64,000 nucleotides of DNA from Cheiracanthium punctorium (GCA_038373885.1 JAWZYV010016978.1:992001-1056000); one strand, 5' to 3'. Shown: positions 12,330 through 21,925, counted from the first letter of the stretch. Made by a program: numbers and translations. Notes: generated by a model not told the origin, from the letters alone.

Positions 12330-12453
12330 CAAAAAACACAATAACTAAATACATGTTTAGTGCCGGATATCCGTATCCGGCAAACAAAGGCACTTCGGAA
12401 TCCGATATCCGGTATCCGGCAAAATCACTACCCGTTACATCCCTAGTTTAATT

Positions 12454-12923
12454 ATACAAATTTTATAGGCTTCACCTACCTTATATTTTTTAATAATTAA
12501 TACTACACCGTCTTCATGTACACCTTAGCAGGAATATTGTTTACTGTAAATGCGGAGTGTATCTATCGTCACTCTCTTAATTTGTGTGTGTGTGTGTGTG
12601 TGTATGGGAGAGGGGTGGGGTAGCGATTTCTGCTAAGTCAGATACACCTTCACATATCTGCGTAGTGTAACTCAGAGCTAGGCTTCACAGTTAAGTACGT
12701 GGGTTTAAACAATACATTAATCTAAGTAAGCATGATAAAAATATGGTCCAACTCCTTTTTTATTTTGGTCAGTGCGTGTTTCATGAGCCAGTGGTGAGCG
12801 TGCACTGCGCAACCGATTCAATTTTGATAATGTGTGTGGCCTGCGTTCTCAGTTGCTTTTTTTTTCCCTACAATACAAACCAGTTGTTAAGATGAACCAA
12901 CTTTTGAAACAGTCCATGGAAAA
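12454..12923. other. No gene; (GT)n microsatellite
   Basis: Contains a GT repeat around 12582-12602 and otherwise unremarkable sequence up to the next MITE. Confidence 0.5.
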
Positions 12924-12931
12924 GGCTTACA

Positions 12932-13097
12932 CAGGGGCGTAGCCAAGGGGGGGTTAGGGGGGTCATAACCCCCCATGAGAAAATTTTTGCCATACAAAAT
13001 GTATATTCTTCACTACATTATCACACACACGTATACATATATATGAGTTGTAGTAGTCGTAACCCCCCCCCATGAAAAATTTCTGGCTACGCCCCTG
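12932..13097. mobile_element. hAT MITE, CAGGGGCGTAGCCA family, copy 1
   Basis: 166 bp with ends CAGGGGCGTAGCCA and TGGCTACGCCCCTG and a perfect 8 bp duplication GGCTTACA (12924-12931 and 13098-13105). The interior carries C- and G-runs next to each end (GGGGGGTTAGGGGGG, AACCCCCCCCC). Two more copies lie at 30264-30436 and 60277-60448. Confidence 0.95.
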
Positions 13098-13105
13098 GGC
13101 TTACA

Positions 13106-13356
13106 TATAATGCAAATGATCGAAATATAAATGCAAATATAAGCATAATTCAAATAAAGATGAAAAAATCGTGATTTAAAATTAAAATTAAGCATATATT
13201 TTGGGCATCTTGCCACTGGTGATTTTTAAATTTATTTGATTTGGAATCGAAGAGTGAGGTATGGTACTAATTCAAAGCCTCTTCTAAATATAATTTAAAC
13301 AGTATCATAGCCAATTTCGAGCATTATATGGATTATTTTGTGCAGCTCTATTTAAT

Positions 13357-13397
<41 letters not shown>

Positions 13398-13655
13398 CTA
13401 AAAAAAAACTGTATTCTCCGATTAAATTCGTTAATCTGCTGCTAATTCAGGATAACATTATTCCGACAAATTTAATTCGTTCCTATTCATACAAGAATAG
13501 TTTGTTATTATTTACATTGATAAGCTTTTAATAATTATGCTATCAATTGTAAAAATTTATATTATACTGTTTTAAATAATTGTGTTACTTTATTTAACTT
13601 ATTAAAATCGTCCTTTCGTATCCATAATAAAATATGATCTATCTTTTTCTATTAT
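13106..13655. repeat. (TC)n microsatellite and AT-rich spacer
   Basis: A (TC)n tract of 17 units lies at 13361-13394. Open frames crossing it are low-complexity and have no supported function. Confidence 0.85.
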
Positions 13656-13773
13656 CAGGGTCGATCAGAAATTTTTCCCGGGATCCCATTTTTGTGGAAA
13701 TTGTTTATTTTTCTGAATTTCAATGCTTAATTTTGGGAACTTCAATACTTAATTTTGGAAGATTCAATACCTG

Positions 13774-15090
13774 CAGAGGGTGTTTACACATTTTTAGAAC
13801 GATTTTGGGGCCGTTTAATTAATGTTTAAAATGTAAAGACTATTTTTTTTAAATGTTCGATCTGATAGCCTTTTTTTCTGGACTATAAGTCTGCATCGTG
13901 ATTTCCATGATAGAAGAGCTAGCTTTTCGTAAAATTTCCAGGGATATTGCTTTCCATTCCTCTTCACTACTTTCCGAGGTCCATCTATCGTGGTGGGTTT
14001 GCGTTTAGAAAAAGCTCTTTTTAACAGACCAAAGGCACAATAGTCCATAGGTGGAACGTCAGGGGACTTCGCAGGAATATGTTGAAAATGTATATATGCA
14101 ATACCTGTATCAGTCTTCATTTTTTCAAGGAATGCAGCGGTAGCTTTCGAAGTATGACTTGTAGCTTTGTCTTGATGAAGTTTCACTCTTTGAAAGTCAT
14201 TGGGATAAAGAAGTGGAATTTCTTTTGTAAGTATTGGACGTAAAACCTTCTCCTGATAGTATGATGAGTTGATTTTAACATTGTTTTCCACTCTTCTTAT
14301 TTTTAATTTCCCATTGTAGGAGAAACCTGCGACAATCATAAACCCCTTACTGAAACTTTCTTTACATTGACGGAACCAGGTTTGCACATTTTTTCCTCCT
14401 CGTTTTCTATGGTAAATAGACCTTTTTTGTTGCAGTCATCTAGTTAAACCCATGCTTCATTAAGGGTCACAGTGCATTTCCATTTATCTCCTGCTAAATG
14501 GTTTTCATATAGGATTCTACAAAATATTTTGCGTTGAGTTGCATGTCTCGGCAAAAGCTGGTGAACTTTGTGTTTTTTAGCTCTTTTAAGTTGTAAATCT
14601 TGGTTTATTATTTTATTTATTGTTGTTAAAGATGTATCTAAAGCCTTTGCAATTGATCTCTGTGTTGGCGGATTTTCTCTTGTTACCAGCGATTTCACTT
14701 TAGAAACGTTCCTTTTTCGGAACGTTTAGTACGTACCTTTTTCGGATATTCGTTTGGAGTCTTCTTTCCGTGTAGAAATAATGATTGATGTTTTTCCCCT
14801 TGCCTATTAATAATGTTGCTCATTTTGCACTTAGAAATTTTAATACCATGCATTTCACTACGTTTTTGAATTATGGAATAAGAATATTTCTCTTCGGAAA
14901 GCGCAAAAACATATCCTTCAATCCACAGCTTGTTTACATATGACATTTTGAAAGAACAATAAATTTAAAAGTAGCAGACGATATTTCTTTTTTCAAATAA
15001 TAAGCTGTTGCCAAAAATTTTTATTCTGAAGTATTTACTTTTTCTTAATTCTTTATCGAAATCGTTCTAAAAATGTGTAAACACCCTCTG
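13774..15090 (-). mobile_element. Mariner-like transposon with D,D41D transposase
   Basis: 1317 bp, with TIRs CAGAGGGTGTTTACACATTT on the left and the same read inward on the right; by eye they agree through about 33 bp. TA follows the right end (15091-15092); the left flank is TG, a decayed TA. The transposase is on the minus strand and broken into three frames. Confidence 0.88.
13815..14946 (-). pseudogene. Mariner-family transposase, D,D41D spacing, first catalytic Asp replaced by Asn
   Basis: The protein reads in three consecutive minus-strand pieces. 14946-14695 is an N-terminal DNA-binding part (MSYVNKLWIEG). 14698-14444 is a second helix-turn-helix (TQRSIAKALDTSLTTINKII) ending in VTLNEAWV. 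About 14387-13815 is the catalytic core. In this family the motif is VTLDEAW, so the first metal-binding Asp has become Asn (AAT at about 14459-14461). The second Asp is in VKLHQDKATSHTS and the third in AKSPDVPPMDYCAFG, with 41 residues between them. A stop codon follows the Asn motif, and a frameshift lies before the core. The missing Asp and the breaks mean it is dead. The family call is from motif memory. Confidence 0.85.
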
Positions 15091-15317
15091 TATTTTTGTG
15101 AATTTTCATACCATCTTTTTTTTATAAAAGTCACTTTTTTAATTAAAATAATGATAAAACTGATTAAAATATAGAGTAAAATGCCAATGAAGGCCGTTTT
15201 AATCGATTGTTTCGCGCATAATTTCAATCACAATAGCAAACTTACAGTTAAGAAAAGAGTCAACTTGACTTTGCTTTGGAGAGGCCGATGCAGACGAAAA
15301 TTTGATCCGTTTTGCGG
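15091..15317. other. Interior of the hAT-like element
   Basis: AT-rich with no coding motif. It leads into the 32 bp tandem repeats of the surrounding element. Confidence 0.4.
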
Positions 15318-15389
15318 CCCCTTCACAAAAATACAATCGATTAAAATGACCCCTTCACAAAAATGCATTCGATTAAAACGGCCCTTCAT
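15318..15389. repeat. 32 bp tandem repeat, two full units plus part
   Basis: Units 15318-15349 and 15350-15381 share CCCCTTCACAAAAAT and ATTCGATTAAAA-like parts, and a third begins CCCTTCATCGGC. The period equals that of the array at 39354-39468. Subterminal repeats of this kind in hAT elements usually bind the transposase; that role is an inference here. Confidence 0.85.
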
Positions 15390-15535
15390 CGGCATTTTAC
15401 CCTACATTTTAATGTGTTTTATCAATTATTTTAACAAAAACCTGACTTTTATTTAAAATTAAGTATTGAAATTCACAAAAATAAGCAATTTTCACAAAAA
15501 TGGGACCCTGGAAAAAATTTATGGATCCATCCCTG

Positions 15536-16507
15536 CTTTGTAAAACTATACTGTTGTAGTTTCTACAACCTTCTCTAGATAGCGTGCGTTTTACACATGT
15601 GCGAAAAATTTCACGCCGATCTGCCGAGTGGTCTGTATGTGTACACCGAGCAAAGAAAGAATCTTGCACAGTTATATAGTAAATAAACATCTTAAAGTAC
15701 TTATAATAATGGCATAAAACATATTTGAAAAGTTCTAATCGAAATTTAAAAAAAAAAAAATCGCTTCGAGGTGTATCAAGACCTTTCCCAGGAAGTCTCC
15801 ATACTAAATTTGGTAGCCTTAAGACAAATCGTCCTAGTGCCTCACAACGAACACATTCGAAATTTCTCCATTTCCCGCCGACATGGTTGCAAAGAATAAA
15901 GATAATTATTGCACTCTATAGTAGAATAAACAATAAACGCGAATTTGAAAAGAACGTTTTAGGTACAAACCTTCTTTCTATTGGTCAGATTTCGGATTGC
16001 AGCAGCGTTAAACCTTCTGAGGACAGCAAGGATCGTTTTGCAAAAACCGCATTTTTAATCGGTCCAGTAGTTTTTTAGTTTATGGAGAAACACACATTTT
16101 AAAGCTCTACTTTGTATACATAAAAAGAGTCTTTATGGTGACGTCAAAGTTTCAGAGGTTTAGCCTTCTACATCTAGGTGTTTTTGTTTACAACCTATGC
16201 ATTCGGCATGATTCATCTCTCCTGTAATATCTTAGTTAAAGATCCATCAAAGCGTTGTTGGAAAAGCAATCATTTCATCGCTTTTAGTTTTTTCCTTCAA
16301 CGAAACTGACAGATTTCAATCTCTATTAGCAAACAGGAAGACGAATATAGTGATACCATCAGAACTTCGGGTTTTTTTCTTTCGCCCCGATCACGAAATT
16401 AGACTGTATCTTACAAAATCCATGACTTCTCGATTATTGAATGTTTGTATAAAATTAAGTGGAAAGATAAATCAGCTAAATGGGAGGCTATTTGGAACAC
16501 TCTACAG
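15536..16507. other. No gene; one fragment shared with the Helitron region
   Basis: The segment near 15760-15790 (TCGCTTCGAGGTGTATC) matches the complement of 8371-8395, so both carry pieces of one repeat family. Short frames at both places therefore share a KSLRGVSRP peptide by chance of common repeat origin. The rest is unassigned. Confidence 0.45.
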
Positions 16508-17198
16508 CAATATTTCCGAACGTGGGGCCCACGCCCCACAGGGCGGCAATTTGATTGTTAAGGGGGGGCAATTCGAAAATGGACTCGACACGAGTTTAAT
16601 CCTTTTGCTCCGGGTCATTTAAATGCAATGCTAGATTTCGGTGCCAAAATTGAAAGAAAAAAGCAAATTCTTAAATAATTGCGGCCAATAAATATTATAA
16701 ATTCGTTTGACGAGACCAAAATATTTACTGTGTTTAATAAAAAATATTAAAAAATTTATTTACTGTGTTTTGTTAACAATTTCCTAGTGATTTCTTCGTA
16801 AAACCTATCATTTAAGTTTCTTAAGTGGCGCCGAACCAGCTTGTATAGTGGATAAAAAGTACCCTACTAAGTGAACCCTAAAAGTTCGGGTTCAACTCCC
16901 GGCGGTCGAGGTTCGATCCCCGACTGGGTGTGGCTGACATTTGAGTTCGTCCCTTCATAGGAGGCGACGTTGGTCCACCTACTAGGTGCTCCCATAATAA
17001 AGAGACCAACAACTCTGACCTTAGTTGTGGCCAATGCCCATAGGCAAAAAGCCAGCCATTGGAAATTTAAAAAAAAAGTTTCTTAAGTGAACAATTCAAT
17101 TTTTCAAGATTAAAAATTATGTATATGTTACATAGGGGGCATAAGAATTTTAGAAAGGCTTATATGGGGCATGGCACAAAAAAGGTTGGGAAACACCG
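16508..17198. mobile_element. hAT element with perfect 8 bp duplication, carrying a SINE
   Basis: Ends are CAATATTTCCGAACG on the left and CGGTGTTTCCCAACC on the right read inward, related to the widespread hAT end CAGTGTTTCCCAACC. The flanks CTCTACAG at 16500-16507 and 17199-17206 are identical. A G-rich and C-rich subterminal block (GTGGGGCCCACGCCCCAC) lies at about 16522-16539. There is no transposase. A SINE is inserted at 16828-17075. Confidence 0.9.
16828..17075 (+). mobile_element. tRNA-derived SINE with 14 bp target duplication
   Basis: About 248 bp flanked by identical 14 bp copies of AAGTTTCTTAAGTG (16814-16827 and 17076-17089). The tRNA-like head has two possible B boxes (GGTTCAACTCC and GGTTCGATCCC) near 16889-16920, and a central part and a short A-rich tail follow. 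The A box is weak. Such elements are transcribed by RNA polymerase III and moved by LINE machinery. The partner LINE is not in the window. Confidence 0.85.
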
Positions 17199-17206
17199 CT
17201 CTACAG

Positions 17207-18182
17207 CAAAGTTGGAGAGGGTTCACGATTATGGTGTGTACGTCCGTGCACTGACTGTCGACAATAGGCAAGGATGGCCATGAAATTTATACATGTTATT
17301 GCTGAATCCAATGCCATGTAATCTACTAAAAAGTGTATTTATAATTTATAACACAACAGTTTTTTTTGAAGCGCTAGGGTGCTATTCATTTTAAATCTCG
17401 AAAATATGTAGACAATCGTATTTTTATTAGAAGCATTGTAATGAGATTGCATTTTGTCTTTCAGTCATTGTGCCACGCTTAGAAACAAGGCGCCTCCAGT
17501 TTCTAGAGGTTAGAAAGTGGAGGGCACTCATGTTACATATGGAAAAAGCCGCCTAAAACTTCGTACCGTTAGATCTACAGCCGCACGAGAGTCTAGAACC
17601 CGGAACCTTCATCAATTTCCCAATGTTCAGTGTCTTATCCACTTCGAACCCGAAAATAAACTTGTTTTTGAACGAAAATTTAATGTTTTAGAAAACTATA
17701 ATAACAACAAATCAAACTTAATATAGACTTTTTTCTACAGCAGCGACGAGTATTCCAAATAAAATTCAACGACCCAACTTATATTTTAAAAAAAAACTTT
17801 AATGGATGAGAGAAAATCAGCAGAATAGAAAAACAAAAGCATTCTTTCTTAAATTATTGGAAACGACCGGTGTTCGTGTTCTAAAGAATAATTTTGATCT
17901 CGAGCGATTAAAAATATATATATATTAAGGGGCAATCCCTTTGCTAATGAAAAAAAAAAGAATTTTCAGATAAATAGGAATCAAATGGTTATATGGAACG
18001 TACTTTAAAACACAGATTTTGTCACCCTAACTTCGAAATCGCAGTCCAAAGTTTAAACGCACCAATAAGCAAAAACAAACTTCAGAGTTACGAATTTGAC
18101 CTTTGGGCTCTTAAAATTCGCTATACCAAGATTTTACTTATAATAAAGAAGAAGCGGGGAGTGGAGCTTGAATGTACTTGAG
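17207..18182. other. No gene recognised
   Basis: About 1 kb of mixed sequence. Short frames at 17517-17726 and 17993-18181 have no motif or neighbour that supports them. The flank just after the hAT insertion reads as a tryptophan-rich peptide when the insertion is removed, but it is too short to assign. Confidence 0.4.
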
Positions 18183-18553
18183 TACCTAACGCAGCTGACT
18201 GTGCGGCACAGCCAGCTGCGTCAAAAAAGGGTCTCTAGATCTGTGTCACGTGATGAACGTTTCGATTGTCCGACATCTTGCTGGTAGTTAAGTCGAGCGA
18301 TGGCAACGGCTGCCCTTTTTCCAGCATTGGGCAATCTATCCAGCTGTTCTCGCATTCTTCCATTTTACAGCAAATGTCAGTGCTGTTAAAAATAATCGTG
18401 ACCATTTTCTTACGAGAAATGACGTGCTAAAAAGTAAAGGATTATCGTGGAGCTATGTCACCCGCAACTATTTTTATAGAAATCTAATCTATTCTTCGTG
18501 ACTGGCAGTCAGAGTTTGGTGTTCCCAGAGCGGGAACACTGCGCGTTAAAGGG
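18183..18553. mobile_element. Palindromic piggyBac-type MITE, copy C (one arm)
   Basis: This holds the right half of the same family as copies A, D and E: central palindrome with AGCTGCGTC, GGTCTCTAGATCTGTG, CATCTTGCTGGTAGTTAAG, CAGCATTGGGCAATCT, and end GGAACACTGCGCGTTAAAGGG followed by TTAA at 18554-18557. The other arm is absent. A second related end (GACACCGCGTTTTAAAGGG, then TTAA at 18633-18636) follows immediately, so two elements or a duplicated end are adjacent. Confidence 0.78.
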
Positions 18554-18636
18554 TTAATTGAAATCGAATTTATCAAAACAGCCGAAATGTCAGAGTTGTG
18601 TCCTCACAGCGAGGACACCGCGTTTTAAAGGGTTAA

Positions 18637-19075
18637 TCGCACGTCCTTCCTCCCAACAGGGCCGCAAGAGGGTTGTGTGCGGGGCGCAGCGAAGGGGCAG
18701 CTGCTCTCTCGCTGCAACACGGAGGAGAGAGAAGAAACCAGTTCCCAACATTCACTTTATTACGTAAACATTGAGAACGAGTTTGTGAGCGAGAGAGAGA
18801 GCGACGTGCCAGGCAAATGACTTCGTTTTAATTCCTCGTCCGATGCTTTTCCTTATCTTTTTTTATTATTATTATTATTAGTATCTTTTTTTTTTTTTTT
18901 CGGGGGGTATCTGCATATTCGGGGTTGCACTCTCGCCTTTCTTCGGGACCACGCCAAGCTGATGCGAGGGACGGAGCAAAAAGCATCAACAAGCAAGTAA
19001 CCTATCTGCACGGGGCAAAAAGCGCATCCAGGAGCCCCAGTGACGTGACTGGGGCCCCCGCACACAAAAGCTTTA
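18637..19075. other. GC-rich island, unassigned
   Basis: A clear rise in GC over about 430 bp inside AT-rich surroundings, interrupted by (ATT)n at about 18864-18880 and poly-T. It contains TGACGTG at 19040-19046, GAGCGAGAGAGAGAGCGACG at about 18789-18808 and several CG dinucleotides. Open frames on both strands are short, and I recognise none of the proteins. It could be an exon, a promoter or an enhancer of a neighbouring gene, or a GC-rich repeat. Confidence 0.4.
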
Positions 19076-19402
19076 GGATGGGCCTTGCATGAAAATGCCC
19101 ATCTAAATACACGTAAATGCTTGCTGATGCATCCTCAGTCATCCATTACAAATAAAATTCAATGATACTTTGCTGTAAGGAAAAAAAAAAAACTATGAAT
19201 GAGAGAATATTTGCAGAATATAAAAGCGAACACAACTTATTAAACAAACGAGAACAGATTTAATGAATTCTTTTAACAATTATTACACTAAAAGTATTAA
19301 AATTATGCCACACTAATAATCTTTATCTATTTATTTAATAGTTTATCTTTCGATTATCTAGCATCAGATTAAAGATGGATGAGAGACAAGACAATACATA
19401 TA
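19076..19402. other. No gene recognised
   Basis: AT-rich spacer up to the mariner-like element. It ends in ACATATACAGGGTG with the TA target site. Confidence 0.4.
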
Positions 19403-19739
19403 CAGGGTGAGTCACAATTCCCTCCCGGGATTGAAAGGCTTATAAAAAATCCATATTACCAATACAGCAAAATGTTGACTTTGAGAAATAAATAGTACAA
19501 TTTTTATTTCACGGGAGTCTAATATGTGAATATGTGAATCTTTCGTGACAGCGATGGATTGGTGCAATTTTGCCGGTGGTGGGATGAGAGTATAGGGCAG
19601 TTAGTTTGTCGGTGGGGAGGGGAGGGGCGGTTAGCTAGAAGATTGACATATACACCCATTTAGTGGAATTAAAATAGTATCTTTTACATTGATTTCTTTT
19701 TTTCTCGATTTTTTTTTTTTGGGGGGGGAGCCCCTCCGT

Positions 19740-20000
19740 CCTCACCACCCTCCCTCCCATAATCCGTTCTTGTTTCGTGATGTGGCAGATATCAAGTCAA
19801 ATTCTTCCCACTCCCATACACTCGTTTTAACACGGTAGCAAATGCAGTTGTTGTCCTTTGGCGTAAATTACGTCTTTGGCACGAACACACGAGCTTTTAT
19901 GTAACCCCATTAAAAAAAAAAAAAAAAAATCGCCTGGAATTAGTTCCGGAGAGCGAGGTGGTCACGGAAGAAGCCGACTCTCGTCGGTAGAACCTCGTAC
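19740..20000 (-). pseudogene. C-terminal relic of a mariner-like transposase
   Basis: Read on the minus strand, PPRSPELIPGD (about 19929-19962) fits the third-Asp motif PPRSPDL.P.D. After a poly-T slippage tract follows GYIKARVFVPKT (about 19866-19908) and later WEEFDLISATSRN, all in the order found at the C-terminus of DUF4817-type mariner transposases. Frames are broken by the homopolymer and stops. The first two Asp motifs are not found, so most of the gene has been lost. Confidence 0.65.
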
Positions 20001-20252
20001 AATCTAACGGCGAGGAAGCCCATTATTTGTGAAACAAAACTTGCAATGTTTATTTCTTGGAGAAGACTTTAAGAGAAAGAAACATTGCAAGTTTTGTCTT
20101 TCTTGGAGAATAAACTAACTGCCTTCCCCCCACCCCGACAAAATTGCATCAATCCGTTGCTGTCACGAAAAGATTCACATATTAGACTTTTGTGAAATAA
20201 AACTTGTAACATTTCTTTCTCCAATAAAGTCAACTTTGTTGCTGTATTGGTA

Positions 20253-20278
20253 ATATATATATATATATATATATATAT
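20253..20278. repeat. (TA)n microsatellite at the insertion point
   Basis: Uninterrupted AT dinucleotides directly before the LTR element. A matching short (TA)n lies at about 24680-24694, marking the other side of the inserted block. Confidence 0.95.
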
Positions 20279-20629
20279 TGTTATGTCGTAGGGAATAAAT
20301 AACATTTGGACTAAGTGGAAAATTAACGGGTTTTTATTGTATTTAAAAGTTCTTTTTTTGAAAAATGAAAATAATTAAAGAAAGTTTTATTTAGGATAAT
20401 TTTGCCCAGAGAAATTAAGTTTTTGGGGTATGTGAGGACATTATGGGGGGTTTTGTGTCAGTTGGATTAGTAATTTAGAGATCCATGTGCTTGTCATTAA
20501 TTGCGCGCTAAATGACAGATACATATTTTTCTAAGTGGATGTCTAAGTCTCTACCTGATATAGTTTCTTTCATAATGGGTTGCACATATGTTGAAAACTA
20601 CCTTAATGATTTTGATAATGAATTTTACA
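20279..20629 (+). repeat. 5' LTR
   Basis: 351 bp, TG...CA. It carries AATAAA near its start and the segment CATTATGGGGGGTTTTGTGT. Directly after it comes a pol-tail reading frame instead of a tRNA primer-binding site, which marks the internal deletion junction near 20630. Confidence 0.88.
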
Positions 20630-20645
20630 TATAGTATTTCCTTCC

Positions 20646-21017
20646 ATGCCTGAGTTAGATAAACCTGAAGAGGCGGATGATGAGCCTGTTTTAGAGGATG
20701 TAGAGCAAGACATGGATCCCCTCAATTATCAATTTTTACCTTGTTGTAGGCGTAGGAGATATGAACACACAAGTCCAGTAGATCCCAATAATGACTCGCA
20801 GGTGGTAATAGAGGATGTCAGGTCACAAGTAGATAGCCAAAACAGTGATACGGTGTCCAGCTCTGATCAGAGTAATTCTGAACACTCGACAGAGAATGAG
20901 CAAAGTAATGTTGGTAACGATGGCCTGTCAGACTCTAGTACACAAGTTATTTCTACTCCACAACCAAAAGGGGGGTATAATTTACGTCCACGTAATGCTC
21001 GGGGTTTTGTAAAATAA
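20646..21017 (+). CDS. Pol C-terminal tail reading frame of the LTR element
   Basis: A 123-codon frame starting with ATG 17 bp after the 5' LTR. It is very acidic and Ser/Asn/Gln-rich, with a short CCRRRRYE basic patch at about residues 33-40. It ends in KGGYNLRPRNARGFVK; YNLRPR is a common ending of Ty3/gypsy pol polyproteins, just after the integrase. Upstream, the frame is closed by a stop inside the LTR, so the ATG is the earliest start. It has no enzymatic domain. It may be only the leftover after a deletion joined the LTR to the pol end. That it remains open for 372 bp is notable, but could reflect youth. Function, if any, is unknown. Confidence 0.6.
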   Translation: MPELDKPEEADDEPVLEDVEQDMDPLNYQFLPCCRRRRYEHTSPVDPNNDSQVVIEDVRSQVDSQNSDTVSSSDQSNSEHSTENEQSNVGNDGLSDSSTQVISTPQPKGGYNLRPRNARGFVK

Positions 21018-21571
21018 TATTTTGTTATTTATGTGCTAAAATGTTAAGTGTGATTAAAGTGAAGACTGGACATCAGAGACTACACTGACAGCTGCAGATG
21101 AAAGTGTGGACTTTCTGGTGAATCTCCAGTGTGATGACAAGCTTGACTAAGGAGTTATGGTTACATATAGAATGAAATGGGACAATTATGGACGTTTTGT
21201 TTTACCATCTTCATAAAACATAAGACTCCTTCTAAACAATGGACTTATCTGCACTAAAGTCTTCACAATTCACCGAGTGAGATGTTGTATCTTTGTCACG
21301 TATTGTTTTTGAAATTATAAATGAAGTGCTAGTCAAGGTGTGATATAGTGTTTTGTATATATATTTTTTTCTCATGATGTGTCGAGGCCAAAGAAAACTA
21401 TTATCAACAACACACTTTGTAGTAACGGTTGATTTTTGTATGGTGTTTGAGAATGATACATGTTATATGATCAGTTTCGATAATGTTTGTTTTGTGATTA
21501 TGATGTGTTATGCCATTTGCACAGGTAAACAAAAAAAAAAAAAAAATTGTTTTACAATTTTTTTTTTCCGT
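21018..21571. other. 3' untranslated interior of the LTR element
   Basis: No coding motif. An A-rich tract lies at about 21531-21546 and leads to the polypurine tract. It could hold the remains of a second gene, but nothing is recognisable. Confidence 0.5.
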
Positions 21572-21581
21572 AAGGGGAAGG
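21572..21581 (+). promoter_or_regulatory. Polypurine tract
   Basis: AAGGGGAAGG just upstream of the 3' LTR, in the position where plus-strand DNA synthesis is primed in LTR retroelements. Confidence 0.7.
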
Positions 21582-21585
21582 TATT

Positions 21586-21925
21586 TGTTATGTTGTAGGG
21601 AATAAATAACATTTGGACTAAGTGGAAAATTAACGGGTTTTTATTGTATTTAAAAGTTCTTTTTTTGAAAAATGAAAATAATTAAAGAAAGTTTTATTTA
21701 GGATAATTTTGCCCAGAGAAATTAAGTTTTTGGGGTATGTGAGGACATTATGGGGGGTTTTGTGTCAGTTGGATTTGTAATTTAGAGATCCATGTGCTTG
21801 TCATTAATTGCGCGCTAAATGACAGATACATATTTTTCTAAGTGAAATACCTGATATAGTTTCTTTCATAATGGGTTGCACATGTGTTGAAAATTACCTT
21901 AATGATTTTGATAATGAATTTTACA
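21586..21925 (+). repeat. 3' LTR
   Basis: 340 bp, TG...CA, a near copy of the 5' LTR. It lacks 11 bp around GATGTCTAAGT that the 5' copy has. Confidence 0.88.

Larger units (their letters stand above)
7467..12445. mobile_element. Composite hAT-type element (about 5 kb) with 8 bp target duplication
   Basis: The ends are TAGGGATGTAACGG on the left and the same sequence read inward on the right. They are flanked by GTTTAATC (7459-7466) and GTTTAATT (12446-12453), a 7 of 8 match as expected for a hAT target duplication. Subterminal regions on both sides are rich in CCGGATATCC/TATCCGG motifs, probably transposase binding sites. No hAT transposase frame was recognised inside, so the element is non-autonomous. 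Its interior has been enlarged by at least a Helitron (8243-9437) and another hAT-type element (10551-12329). Confidence 0.85.
13656..15535. mobile_element. hAT-like element split by a mariner, with 32 bp internal repeats
   Basis: Left end CAGGGTCGATCAGAAATTTT and right end read inward CAGGGATGGATCCATAAATT. Both then continue with CCCATTTTTGTG and ATTTCAATNCTTAATTTT, so the inverted similarity is long. I could not find a convincing 8 bp duplication (TCTATTAT against CTTTGTAA), so the ends are old or not exact. At 15318-15381 two tandem 32 bp units start CCCCTTCACAAAAAT. The same 32 bp repeat type is found at 39354-39468, so the two loci belong to one family. The mariner at 13774-15090 is inserted in it. 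Confidence 0.6.
20279..21925 (+). mobile_element. Internally deleted Ty3/gypsy-like LTR retrotransposon
   Basis: Two direct LTRs (20279-20629 and 21586-21925) begin TGTTATGT and end TTTTACA, giving canonical TG...CA ends. By eye they are nearly identical apart from an 11 bp length difference and a few substitutions, so the insertion is fairly young. A polypurine tract AAGGGGAAGG lies at 21572-21581, four bases before the 3' LTR. The 1 kb interior has no primer-binding site next to the 5' LTR, no gag, protease, reverse transcriptase or integrase core, only a short reading frame with the pol C-terminal motif. No clean target duplication was seen (TATAT against TTTGT). Confidence 0.85.

Noticed and set aside
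16880..16930. A tRNA gene on the plus strand
   Set aside because: Two B-box-like motifs but no acceptor stem; the segment is the head of a SINE with a 14 bp duplication.
20040..20091. Terminator-like hairpin (TTGCAATGTTT and complement)
   Set aside because: It is a local inverted duplication within the mariner TIR and next to no gene.
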